From Faecalibacterium sp. (GTDB lineage Bacteria > Bacillota > Clostridia > Oscillospirales > Ruminococcaceae): a stretch of DNA of 19,582 nt. The notes beneath the pieces are model-generated. The model saw only the letters and a program-made list of their open reading frames with translations, did no database searches and had not been told where the DNA came from. The DNA is taken from NCBI GenBank assembly GCA_017483235.1, contig JAFULE010000244.1, positions 1 through 19,582 of the forward strand, written 5' to 3'. Shown piece by piece: positions 1-6,811 of the stretch; position 1 is the stretch's first letter; every line of letters begins with the position of its first letter. Position numbers and translations under genes: made by a program.

Positions 1-725
1 AGCTGTTCGTTGTAGGATTTTTCCAGCCCATACACGCCGGCGCCGGAATCGTCACAGAAGCCCAGCACCGCAGCAGCAAAGGCACCGTAGGGATAATCCC
101 GCTTATAGGTTTTGGTGATGGACACGATCAGGGCCACGGTGCGCTCTTTGGTGGTATGTGCCTTATTGAACTCATCCACATAAGCGTCGATGGCATTGGC
201 CACCGGCATATCCACCCTGCCTGCCAGCAGACGGTACTGGCTGGTGATGCGGCTGAACCGTTCGTACAGGTATTGGTATTGTTCCAGATATTCGGGGCTT
301 TTCACGTCCACCGCTTCGCCGCGGGTGCCGTCGTTGGCCACCAGAATGCGGGCAATGCCGGCACATACCTCAGAGCAGATGGCTTCGTTCAGATAGCTTT
401 CGCCGGTTTCGGCGACAGTGGTATACAGGCCCTTGCTGTTTTTGGGGTCGCAGGAGACATCCCACACGATGCTGGTGGAGGCCAGTGTTTTGCCGGTGGA
501 GTCGTAAATTTCGCCGCGCACCGCCTGCAGGGTGGTGTCTTTCAGCTGCTGCACGCTGGCAAGGCCGCGCCAGTAGTCGCCGTTGATCACCTGAATATCG
601 TACAGCCGCCAGGCCAGAAACCCAAAGCCGAACAGCAGCGCCCCAAACGAGACCAGATAGCCGATTCGACGGGTAGAGCGGGCCATGCGCTGTACCGATG
701 TTTTTTTGTGAGAATTTTGTGCCAT
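1..725 (-). CDS. ftsI: Division-type penicillin-binding protein (FtsI/PbpB-like), N-terminal part, truncated by window edge
   Basis: This is the first ~241 residues of a class B penicillin-binding protein, a transpeptidase that cross-links septal peptidoglycan. Seen: a basic cytoplasmic start (MAQNSHKKTSVQRMARSTRR), one membrane anchor at about residues 23-43, then LYDIQVINGDYW and the RGEIYDSTGKTLAST segment typical of the PBP dimerisation (pedestal) domain. The catalytic SxxK, SxN and KTG motifs would lie beyond position 1 and cannot be checked. The ATG at 723-725 has an AAAGGG ribosome site about 7 nt upstream. It follows ftsL in the usual Firmicute dcw order (mraZ-rsmH-ftsL-pbp), which favours the vegetative division PBP. 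The sporulation paralogue SpoVD lies close by in many genomes and cannot be excluded from this fragment. An 81-nt gap with a strong hairpin separates it from ftsL. Confidence 0.88.
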   Translation of the reverse strand, partial: MAQNSHKKTSVQRMARSTRRIGYLVSFGALLFGFGFLAWRLYDIQVINGDYWRGLASVQQLKDTTLQAVRGEIYDSTGKTLASTSIVWDVSCDPKNSKGLYTTVAETGESYLNEAICSEVCAGIARILVANDGTRGEAVDVKSPEYLEQYQYLYERFSRITSQYRLLAGRVDMPVANAIDAYVDEFNKAHTTKERTVALIVSITKTYKRDYPYGAFAAAVLGFCDDSGAGVYGLEKSYNEQ

Positions 726-764
726 GGGGATACCCTTTCGTACAAGGTCAATTTGCCCGGAAAG

Positions 765-795
765 CGAAAAAGCGTGCCCGACGCACGCTTTTTCG
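765..795 (-). terminator. Terminator-like hairpin between ftsL and the PBP gene
   Basis: A perfect 13-bp inverted repeat (765-777 / 783-795) with a 5-nt loop. The core is AAAAAGCGTGC pairing with GCACGCTTTTT, so the minus-strand RNA ends the stem with a run of five U. It lies 12 nt after the ftsL stop and about 40 nt before the PBP start. The shape fits an intrinsic terminator or attenuator, but the U-run is inside the stem and symmetric. Function is inferred. Confidence 0.55.
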
Positions 796-806
796 GACCT
801 GTTCTG

Positions 807-1295
807 TTAGAAGTCCAGCTTTTCGATCAGGCTGAGGACGCCGGAATATAAAAATTCGGTCCACTTTTCCACGTCGGAGGGGGCGCGGGTGATCACGCTG
901 CTTTCATCCAGCCGGACATAGGTGATCTGGCTGTCGTCCAGCTTCATCAAGCCCAGACGGTTGGCCACCTCTTCCACGTTGGCCATGCTGGTTTTTCCGT
1001 TCAGCGCACTGGACAGATAATTGTAGGTGCTCTGCTCGGTGGTCAGCTGGGTTTGGGTGCGCTGGATCTCAGTGGTCAGCTCGGTAATGGTCACCTTGCT
1101 TTGCAGAAGGCCCACGGCCAACGCCAGAAACAGGGTAACAGCCACTACGGCCTGCAGATTCAGCCAGACCTCGTGCCAGCGGGAGGGCGCTTTTTTGCCG
1201 CCCTGCACAGCGTGCAGCTTTGCGGCTTTTTCTTTTTGCTTTTGGGCAGCGTTGGCAGTTTCAAAACGAGCAAAATCGTATGCTGCCTGTTGCAT
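807..1295 (-). CDS. ftsL: Cell division protein FtsL
   Basis: A 162-residue bitopic membrane protein. Seen: a charged cytoplasmic N-terminus of ~45 residues rich in K/Q/A, one transmembrane helix at about 46-64 (AVVAVTLFLALAVGLL), a short extracytoplasmic coiled coil at about 65-100 (TELTTEIQRTQTQLTTEQ), then VEEVANRLGLMKLDDSQITYV. That last segment is typical of FtsL/DivIC proteins. FtsL partners DivIC/FtsB and DivIB/FtsQ and activates the septal PBP and FtsW. The start ATG has AAAGGGGG about 10 nt upstream. It sits 48 nt after rsmH and before the PBP gene, the canonical dcw position. Sequence conservation in FtsL is weak, so topology and gene order carry much of the call. Confidence 0.85.
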   Translation of the reverse strand: MQQAAYDFARFETANAAQKQKEKAAKLHAVQGGKKAPSRWHEVWLNLQAVVAVTLFLALAVGLLQSKVTITELTTEIQRTQTQLTTEQSTYNYLSSALNGKTSMANVEEVANRLGLMKLDDSQITYVRLDESSVITRAPSDVEKWTEFLYSGVLSLIEKLDF

Positions 1296-1343
1296 GGGCG
1301 ATGCGCCCCCTTTCGATGGAATGAACGCGGCAGTAAACCGCGG

Positions 1344-2324
1344 TTACAGTTTTTCGATGACGCGCAGCTTAGCCGACCGGCTGCGACGGTTCTGATCCAG
1401 CTCTTTGCCGGTGGCCTCGATGGGCTTACGGGTGATCAGCTTGGCTTTTGCTTTGCCGCCGCATACGCACACCGGAAATTCCGGCGGGCAGGTGCAGGCG
1501 GTGGCCCAGCGGCGAAACTTGTTTTTCACCAGCCGGTCTTCCAGCGAATGGAAGGTGATGATGGCGAAACGTCCGCCCGGGGCAAGGCACTCGAAGATAC
1601 CGTCCATGCCCTCTTCCAGTGCGTCCAGCTCGTGATTGACCGCAATGCGCAGCGCCTGAAAGGTGCGGCGGCTGGGGTTTTTATCCTTGCGGCGCACGGC
1701 CGGCGGCATTGCGCTGGCCACCAGTTCAGCCAGCTGCAGGGTGGTTTGGATGGGGGCGGTTTCCCGCGCGGTTACGATTTTGCCGGCGATCTGCCAGGCG
1801 TAGGGTTCTTCGCCGTAGTCCCGCAGAATACGGGCCAGTTCTTCCCGGTCAAGGGTGTTGACCAGATCGGCGGCGGTTTCGCCCTGCTGGCTCATCCGCA
1901 TATCCAGCGGGGCGTCGGCCCGGTAGGAAAAGCCGCGGGCTGCGTCGTCCAGCTGATGACTGGAAACGCCCAGATCCAGCAGTGCGCCGTCGATGGCGTC
2001 CACGCCAAGATTTTCCAGTGCAAGCTTTGCATAGCGAAAGTTGCTGCGCACCACCTGTGCAGGCAGCCCGGCCAGCCGGGCAGTGGCGGTGGCGATGGCG
2101 TCGGGATCCTGATCCAGCGAGATCAGCCGGCCACCCTGTTCACCGCTGAGCCGCAGGGCGATCTGGCGGGAATGGCCCGCGCCGCCGGCGGTGCCGTCCA
2201 GATAGGTGCCGTCCGGTTTGATAGCAAGGCCATCCAGACATTCGTACAGCAGCACCGGGATATGTTCAAAATCGTTGGGATCAAAGGCCTGTCCCTGCAC
2301 AGGGCGTTCCTTCAGTTCGCTCAC
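1344..2324 (-). CDS. rsmH: 16S rRNA m4C1402 methyltransferase RsmH (MraW)
   Basis: A 326-residue SAM-dependent methyltransferase that modifies N4 of C1402 in the 16S rRNA decoding centre. Seen: HIPVLLYECLDGL at the N-terminus, the SAM loop LDGTAGGAGHS (about 42-52), LISLDQDPDA, DLGVSSHQLDDAARGFSY (about 117-134), TFHSLEDRLVK, and the C-terminal cysteine-rich stretch CTCPPEFPVCVC. All are standard for this family and the length is close to usual. The start is GTG at 2322-2324, placed by an excellent AAAGGAGG 8 nt upstream; no ATG fits as well. It lies 28 nt downstream of mraZ and is presumably co-transcribed from the mraZ promoter under MraZ control. Confidence 0.97.
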   Translation of the reverse strand: MSELKERPVQGQAFDPNDFEHIPVLLYECLDGLAIKPDGTYLDGTAGGAGHSRQIALRLSGEQGGRLISLDQDPDAIATATARLAGLPAQVVRSNFRYAKLALENLGVDAIDGALLDLGVSSHQLDDAARGFSYRADAPLDMRMSQQGETAADLVNTLDREELARILRDYGEEPYAWQIAGKIVTARETAPIQTTLQLAELVASAMPPAVRRKDKNPSRRTFQALRIAVNHELDALEEGMDGIFECLAPGGRFAIITFHSLEDRLVKNKFRRWATACTCPPEFPVCVCGGKAKAKLITRKPIEATGKELDQNRRSRSAKLRVIEKL

Positions 2325-2352
2325 GGGGCAAGCCTCCTTTGGTGGGTGTGGA

Positions 2353-2775
2353 TCAGATATGCAGCTCGCGCATGCGCTGGCGGCGCTGTTCGTTGGTGAC
2401 CGCGGCGCGGCGGGCGTTCCATGTATCGGTATCCCAGATTTCGGCGTGGTTGCGGTTGCCGATGATGGTAACGTTTTTGCTCAAGCCTGCGTATTCGCGC
2501 AGCTCGGCAGGCAACAGGATGCGGCCCTGTTTATCGGGTTCGACCTCGCAGGCGGTGCTGAACAGATCGCCGGTGGTTTCCCAGCTGTCCATCAACTCGT
2601 CGGCGCCCATCCGCTCGGAGATACGGTCGATCTCGCTCATAGGCAAAGCGAACAGGCAGTTGTCAACCCATTCCATCACCACAAAGCTGCCTTCGCCCAT
2701 GGCGTCGCGGAACTTTGCGGGGAAGTTCAAACGGCCCTTGGCGTCGATGGAATAGTCGTAACGACCAAAGAACAT
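2353..2775 (-). CDS. mraZ: Transcriptional regulator MraZ
   Basis: A 140-residue DNA-binding protein with two SpoVT/AbrB-like half-domains. Seen: MFFGRYDYSIDAKGRLNFP at the start and DKQGRILLPAELREYAGL in the second half, giving the two DxxxR signatures of MraZ (DAKGR, DKQGR). MraZ forms ring oligomers and, in the species studied, binds repeats in the promoter of its own operon to control the dcw cluster. Those repeats are present here about 45 nt upstream of the start. It is the first gene of the cluster, followed by rsmH, ftsL and the PBP gene. The ATG is preceded by AAAGGGGGAAG. Length and ends match the family. Confidence 0.97.
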   Translation of the reverse strand: MFFGRYDYSIDAKGRLNFPAKFRDAMGEGSFVVMEWVDNCLFALPMSEIDRISERMGADELMDSWETTGDLFSTACEVEPDKQGRILLPAELREYAGLSKNVTIIGNRNHAEIWDTDTWNARRAAVTNEQRRQRMRELHI

Positions 2776-2818
2776 TTCGCTTCCCCCTTTCGGTTGATTT
2801 CAAGGCTGTTTCGGGCAG

Positions 2819-2858
2819 TTTTTACCCATTTCTACCCAAAGTTACACACTTTTACCCA
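2819..2858 (-). promoter_or_regulatory. MraZ operator: four tandem 10-bp repeats
   Basis: On the minus strand four decamers follow head to tail: TGGGTAAAAG (2858-2849), TGTGTAACTT (2848-2839), TGGGTAGAAA (2838-2829), TGGGTAAAAA (2828-2819). MraZ operators in other bacteria are TGGG-type repeats with a 10-bp period between promoter and mraZ, exactly the arrangement here. The second unit is degenerate (TGTG). The repeats begin about 14 bp downstream of the -10 box, so bound MraZ would cover the start of transcription. Confidence 0.85.
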
Positions 2859-2871
2859 CTTAGCATGATTT

Positions 2872-2900
2872 ATTCTACCAAAATCAAGGTCAGAATGCAA
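2872..2900 (-). promoter_or_regulatory. Promoter of the mraZ/dcw operon
   Basis: Minus strand: -35 TTGCAT (2895-2900), 17-nt spacer, -10 TAGAAT (2872-2877). The -10 is one mismatch from consensus and the spacing is ideal; the -35 is poor. The predicted start falls just before the MraZ repeats, which supports the assignment. Confidence 0.65.
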
Positions 2901-2985
2901 TAGTTTTGCCCATCTTCCCGCAGAAAAAACTGTGAAAAATTCGCGCAAATTCGGCGCAAATCAACACGAAGACAAAAAAAGAAAA

Positions 2986-3015
2986 GACCGTCCCAAACAA
3001 CCCTTTGGAACAGCC
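2986..3015 (-). terminator. Second terminator-like hairpin upstream of mraZ
   Basis: In minus-strand RNA, GGCUGUUCCAAA (3015-3004) pairs with UUUGGGACGGUC (2997-2986) over 12 positions, several of them G-U, with a 6-nt loop. It is followed by UUUUCUUUUUUUG. The G-U pairs do not form on the other strand, so the minus strand is the likely functional one. It stands about 90 nt beyond the terminator of the coiled-coil gene and may be a backup terminator or end a small RNA. Confidence 0.5.
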
Positions 3016-3106
3016 TTTTCCGGCCCTTTTTTCATGCAAAAACACCGATGTTTTCCGGTTTCGCGGGCATTCGCCGCTGCCCGCGCGTTCCATCGGCTGC
3101 ACACAA

Positions 3107-3148
3107 AAAACACCCGCTGCAGACAGCCTTGTCTGCAGCGGGTGTTTT
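3107..3148 (-). terminator. Rho-independent terminator after the coiled-coil gene
   Basis: A perfect 19-bp stem (3107-3125 / 3130-3148) with a 4-nt loop; the core is CACCCGCTGCAGACA. The minus-strand transcript ends in six U. It starts about 20 nt past the stop codon at 3170 and closes the rsmD operon, insulating mraZ. Confidence 0.85.
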
Positions 3149-3169
3149 ATTCTTACGATTCAGTGGCGC

Positions 3170-3652
3170 TCAGCCGTTGGTGGTAGCGCTTTTGGCATTC
3201 TGGCGCAGATTGGCGCGAACTGCCTTGACCTGTGCAGCGTTGGCAGCCATGGTCTCCTCGGTACGGCGCAGCATATTCTCGCAGTAATCGGTCACGGTCT
3301 GGCGCATATTGCGGGCATCGGCCTGAGCCGAGGTCATGATATCGCCGGCGCGCTTTTGGGCGGCCTTGACCACCTCTTCCTCGCTGACCAGAATACGGGC
3401 ACGCTCTTCGGCCTTTTTGATGATGGCTTCGGCCTGCGCGTTGGCATCGGCCAGAATCTGGCTGCGATCGCCCACAATGTTGCGGGCCTGATGCAGCTCG
3501 CCGGGCAGGTTCAGACGCACTTCGTCCAGATAATCGCGGATCTTTTCCACATCCACCAGACGCTTGCCGCCCGACAGGGGCACGCTGGCGCCCTCTTCCA
3601 AAGTTTCCTCGATCAGATCCAGCATGCTTTCAATGTTCATATTGGTGCTCAT
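3170..3652 (-). CDS. Coiled-coil protein resembling ATP synthase subunit B/H stalks, coupled to rsmD
   Basis: A 160-residue soluble, strongly helical protein. Seen: MLDLIEETLEEGASVPLSGGKRLVDVEKIRDYLDEVR at the N-terminus, then a long heptad-rich helix (about 55-150) full of A, E, K, R and Q (QAEAIIKKAEERARILVSEE). There is no signal peptide or membrane segment. Similar small coiled-coil proteins near rsmD in Clostridia are usually annotated as ATPase or V-type subunit-H-like. The long Ala-rich helix also recalls DivIVA-like scaffolds, which would suit the division genes next door. Its ATG overlaps the rsmD stop (ATGA), so the two are probably translationally coupled. Exact function is unknown. 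Confidence 0.75.
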   Translation of the reverse strand: MSTNMNIESMLDLIEETLEEGASVPLSGGKRLVDVEKIRDYLDEVRLNLPGELHQARNIVGDRSQILADANAQAEAIIKKAEERARILVSEEEVVKAAQKRAGDIMTSAQADARNMRQTVTDYCENMLRRTEETMAANAAQVKAVRANLRQNAKSATTNG

Positions 3653-4197
3653 TGTTCGCTCTCCTTCTCATAACGCCACAACAGAATGGTGCCGTATTTG
3701 TACTGTTTTTTCAGCTGCAGACTGCCGCAGCTTGCCGGCAGAACCGCTTCTTTTTCGGTTTCGCACAACACAATGCCGCCGGGGGCCACCACCGTTTCCA
3801 CCGCAGGCAGCACAGCGGGGATGGTGTTCTGACGGTAGGGCGGGTCCAGCAGAACCAGATCGAACTGCTCGCGGCAGGCCGAAAGGAACAGCCCTGCCTC
3901 GCCGATGCTGACCCGGCTGCGGTCAAACACGCCGCAGCTTTTGCAGTTTTTCATAATGACCGACGCGGCATCCCGGCTTTGGTCCAGAAACACACAGCGG
4001 GCCGCCCCGCGGCTGATGGCCTCGATGCCCAGCTGGCCGCTGCCGGCAAACAGATCCAGCACCCTTGCCCCGGGCAGCTGAAACTGCACAATGCTGAACA
4101 TGGCTTCCTTGACGCGGTCGGTTGTGGGCCGGGTAATCTCGGTGCCGGGCAAAGCTTCCAGCTTTTTGCCCCGGCATTCGCCTGCGATCACGCGCAT
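3649..4197 (-). CDS. rsmD: 16S rRNA m2G966 methyltransferase RsmD
   Basis: A 182-residue SAM-dependent enzyme that methylates N2 of G966 in 16S rRNA. Seen: the family start MRVIAGECRGKKLEALPG, TRPTTDRVKEAMFSIVQ, the SAM motif VLDLFAGSGQLGIEAISRGA (about 46-65) and the catalytic DLVLLDPPY (about 113-121). The frame stays open 27 codons upstream to 4278. I chose the ATG at 4195-4197 because AAGGAGG stands just upstream and RsmD proteins begin with MRVIxG. The stop overlaps the next gene's ATG. In many Firmicutes coaD follows rsmD; here a coiled-coil gene takes that place. Confidence 0.96.
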   Translation of the reverse strand: MRVIAGECRGKKLEALPGTEITRPTTDRVKEAMFSIVQFQLPGARVLDLFAGSGQLGIEAISRGAARCVFLDQSRDAASVIMKNCKSCGVFDRSRVSIGEAGLFLSACREQFDLVLLDPPYRQNTIPAVLPAVETVVAPGGIVLCETEKEAVLPASCGSLQLKKQYKYGTILLWRYEKESEQ

Positions 4198-4296
4198 GGC
4201 AACCCCCTCCTTTTTGAAACAGGCGGCAGCGCCGCACAAAAGATTTTTTGACGCTGCAGCGCAAATGCAGCCCCGCACACAGTACGGGATTTTATT

Positions 4297-4325
4297 ATTA
4301 TGCGGATTGGCCGCGCCCTTGTCAA
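4297..4325 (-). promoter_or_regulatory. Promoter of the rsmD operon
   Basis: Minus strand: -35 TTGACA (4320-4325, perfect), 17-nt spacer, -10 CATAAT (4297-4302, one mismatch). It lies in the 159-nt gap between uvrC and rsmD, with about 95 nt of leader before the rsmD start. It is one of the best promoter matches in the window. Confidence 0.8.
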
Positions 4326-4356
4326 GCGGATGGGCAAAATTTTCAACTACCTGTAA

Positions 4357-6210
4357 TCATTCTCCGGTATCCACCGGGTTGAAGTGCAGATAGATGGTTT
4401 TTGCCATGGCCGGGCCGATGCCCTGCACCGCCTGCAGCTCTTCAACGGAGGCCGCCCGCACCGCCCCCACACTTTTGAAATGGGCCAGCAGCGCCTTGGC
4501 CGTGGCAGGACCCACACCGGGCACCTCGGTCAGGGTGGAGGCATAGCTTTTTTTCTTCATCTGCTGTTTGCGATAGGCGTTGGCAAACCGGTGCACCTCG
4601 TCCTGAATGGAGGTGATGAAGGTAAAGGTGCCGCGGGTCATGTTGATGGCGATCTCGCGGCCGTGGCTGTCAATGATGGCGCGGGTGCGGTGGTGATCGT
4701 TCTTGACCATGCCGTACAGCGGCACATCCACAAACAGAGTGTTCTGCAGCGCTTGTTTTACCGCACTGACCTGTCCCTTGCCGCCGTCCAGCAGGATCAG
4801 GTCCGGCTTTTCGGCAAAGTAGTTGTCCAATCCGGCGCCGCTGCGGGTACGCTGCTCGTACTCGGCAGCGCGTCGGCTTAAGGTTTCGGCAAGGCTGGCG
4901 TAGTCATCAGTGCCGTACACCGTCTGCATTTTGAAGCGGCGATAGCCGGGCTTGTAGGGTTTGCCGTCGCGGAACACCACCATACCGCACACGCTGGAGC
5001 CATCGCCCCAGTTGGAGATATCGTAGCTTTCGATGGTTTTGGGGGCTTTTTTCAGTCCCAGCACCTGAGCCAGCTCGTCCAGCAGCTTTTCCTCGCGGCC
5101 GTAGCGGCCGCTTTCGCGGGCAAGACGTTCCACCGCATTGGTATAGGCCATTTCCACCAGCTTGCGCACGTCGCCCCTCTGGGGCACGTACAGCTGCACC
5201 TTGGTGCCCCGCTTTTGCTCCAGCGCCTGCTGCAGTGCTTCGGCAGCGGCGGGCAGCTCGTCCACCGCAATCACCCGGGGGATCTGCTCGTCGTCCAGAT
5301 AATACCGGGGTAGAAATTCCTCCCGCACGGCGGCAATGTCGGCGGTATCGTGGAATACAAACTCCCGTTTGTCGGTCAGGCGACCGTCGCGGAAGCGCAG
5401 CACTGCCGCACATACGCTGCGCGGGGTACCGGCTAAAGCCACCACGTCCATCTCCACATCCGGGTCCACCACCACCTTCTGGCCGGCGGACACCTTGTTG
5501 ATGGCGGCGATCTGATCCCGCAGCAGGGCGGCGGTTTCAAAATCCAGCCGTTCGGCGGCGGTCTCCATCTGCTCGGTCAGGGACTTGACAATATCCTTTT
5601 TGCCATATTTGATCAGCCTCACCGCACTTTTTACCGCTTCGCGGTAAGCTTCGGGCTTTACTTTGCCGCTGCACACCCCCATGCACTTGCCAATGTGGGC
5701 ATTCAGGCAGGGGCGGGTTTTGCCGATGTCCTGCGGGAAGCGCTTGCCGCACCGGGGCAGCAGAAAGAAATCCATGGCGGTTTCGGCCAGCTCCCGGGCG
5801 GCAAAGCTGGAGGTGTAGGGGCCGATGTATTCGGCACCGTCCTCTTCTTTTTGCAGCACAAAGGAAAGCCGTGGCCATTCCTCTTTGGTCACCCGGATGT
5901 AAGAATAGCCCTTATCGTCCTTTAACAGGATGTTATATTTGGGGGTATGGGCCTTGATCTGGCTGGCTTCCAGCACCAGCGCCTCGAACTCGCTTTGGCA
6001 GACAATCACATCAAAGCTGAAGGCATGGGCGATCATCTGGGTGACCTTATTGTCGTGGGGCACCCCTTCGCGGAAATACTGGCTGACCCGGGTGCGCAGC
6101 CGCTTGGCCTTGCCAATGTAGATGATCGTGTCGGTTTTATCCCGGATGATATAAACACCCGGCAAAAGCGGCAGCATACAGGCCTTTTGATACAGTTCCT
6201 TTTTGGTCAT
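4357..6210 (-). CDS. uvrC: Excinuclease ABC subunit UvrC
   Basis: A 617-residue nuclease of nucleotide excision repair, which makes both incisions around a lesion recognised by UvrAB. Domains seen in order: GIY-YIG nuclease (about 13-95; LPGVYIIRD, IIYIGKAKRLRTR); four cysteines at about 154, 168, 176 and 180, matching the iron-sulfur cluster reported for E. coli UvrC; a UVR helix pair that contacts UvrB (about 205-240; RLDFETAALLRDQI); the RNase H-like second nuclease (SYDISNWGDGSSV, LILLDGGKGQ, DEVHRFA); and C-terminal helix-hairpin-helix repeats (VPGVGPATAKALL, VQGIGPAMAKTIY). The ATG at 6208-6210 is preferred over one 33 nt upstream because AAAGGGGG lies about 10 nt before it. Length is normal. 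Confidence 0.97.
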   Translation of the reverse strand: MTKKELYQKACMLPLLPGVYIIRDKTDTIIYIGKAKRLRTRVSQYFREGVPHDNKVTQMIAHAFSFDVIVCQSEFEALVLEASQIKAHTPKYNILLKDDKGYSYIRVTKEEWPRLSFVLQKEEDGAEYIGPYTSSFAARELAETAMDFFLLPRCGKRFPQDIGKTRPCLNAHIGKCMGVCSGKVKPEAYREAVKSAVRLIKYGKKDIVKSLTEQMETAAERLDFETAALLRDQIAAINKVSAGQKVVVDPDVEMDVVALAGTPRSVCAAVLRFRDGRLTDKREFVFHDTADIAAVREEFLPRYYLDDEQIPRVIAVDELPAAAEALQQALEQKRGTKVQLYVPQRGDVRKLVEMAYTNAVERLARESGRYGREEKLLDELAQVLGLKKAPKTIESYDISNWGDGSSVCGMVVFRDGKPYKPGYRRFKMQTVYGTDDYASLAETLSRRAAEYEQRTRSGAGLDNYFAEKPDLILLDGGKGQVSAVKQALQNTLFVDVPLYGMVKNDHHRTRAIIDSHGREIAINMTRGTFTFITSIQDEVHRFANAYRKQQMKKKSYASTLTEVPGVGPATAKALLAHFKSVGAVRAASVEELQAVQGIGPAMAKTIYLHFNPVDTGE

Positions 6211-6252
6211 CGGCAAAGCCCCCTTTCTGCGGTTAGTATGCACACGGCCGCG

Positions 6253-6287
6253 AAAAAAATAAAGGCCGGCAAAAACACCGGCCTTTA
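6253..6287 (-). terminator. Terminator of ptsH
   Basis: Minus-strand stem TAAAGGCCGG (6287-6278) with CCGGCCTTTA (6269-6260), 8-nt loop, then seven U (6259-6253). It begins 19 nt after the ptsH stop and separates ptsH from uvrC. Confidence 0.85.
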
Positions 6288-6305
6288 CTTTTGAATCAAA
6301 ATTGA

Positions 6306-6569
6306 TTACTCGGCGAAGCCGGACTCGACCAGCTTGACCAGGCCTTCCACAGCAGCCTGCTCGTCAGCGCCATCGGCAATGATACGGATGGTGGTGCCGC
6401 CCACGATGCCCAGGGACAGAACACCCAGCAGGCTCTTGGCGTTTACGCGACGCTCTTCTTTTTCGACCCAGATGGAAGACTTATAGTCATTCGCCTTCTG
6501 GATGAAGAAAGTAGCCGGACGGGCATGCAGGCCAACCTGATTCTCAACGGTAACTTCTTTCACGAACAT
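6306..6569 (-). CDS. ptsH: Phosphocarrier protein HPr
   Basis: An 87-residue phosphocarrier of the sugar phosphotransferase system. Seen: MFVKEVTVENQVGLHARPAT with the phosphorylatable His15, and NAKSLLGVLSLG with the regulatory Ser46 that HPr kinase phosphorylates in Firmicutes for CcpA-mediated catabolite repression. Because His15 is present this is HPr, not Crh. The frame is open further upstream (to 6815). The ATG at 6567-6569 is chosen because it gives the exact HPr start and has GAGGAG about 10 nt before it. It stands alone between trmD and uvrC with its own promoter and terminator; no ptsI is in view. Confidence 0.96.
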   Translation of the reverse strand: MFVKEVTVENQVGLHARPATFFIQKANDYKSSIWVEKEERRVNAKSLLGVLSLGIVGGTTIRIIADGADEQAAVEGLVKLVESGFAE

Positions 6570-6636
6570 AGTATAAACGCTCCTCACTCTATAAAGTTTA
6601 AGTGCTTCGTGTCTTTTTGTCAGTTCGACACTACAT

Positions 6637-6665
6637 ATTTTATCGCAGAGTTGGCTGGTTGTACA
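6637..6665 (-). promoter_or_regulatory. Putative ptsH promoter
   Basis: Minus strand: -35 TGTACA (6660-6665), 17-nt spacer, -10 TAAAAT (6637-6642). The -35 matches four of six consensus positions and the -10 five of six. It would give a leader of about 60 nt. No terminator is visible after trmD, so some readthrough is possible. Confidence 0.5.
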
Positions 6666-6811
6666 GCCCAATTCCGGAATTTTGGCGGTTTCTCTAATCG
6701 TTCCAAAAGCAAAGTTGGTTCTTTGTGCAGTTTTGCCAGCTTTTCCCTGCCGGTATTGGAGGCACGCACAAAAGTTTTCAACAATTTCAGTATTGCCCGC
6801 AGGCGCTTCCG

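Noticed and set aside
1053..2399. Long plus-strand open frame (448 codons) opposite rsmH
   Set aside because: It is the antisense shadow of rsmH and ftsL, which have clear family motifs. The frame shows no recognisable domain, is low-complexity (G/A/H/Q-rich) and has no ribosome site.
2890..3102. Small minus-strand frame with a hydrophobic middle (70 codons from a GTG)
   Set aside because: It lacks a ribosome site, runs through a terminator-like hairpin and overlaps the -35 of the mraZ promoter. I treat the region as regulatory or RNA, not coding.
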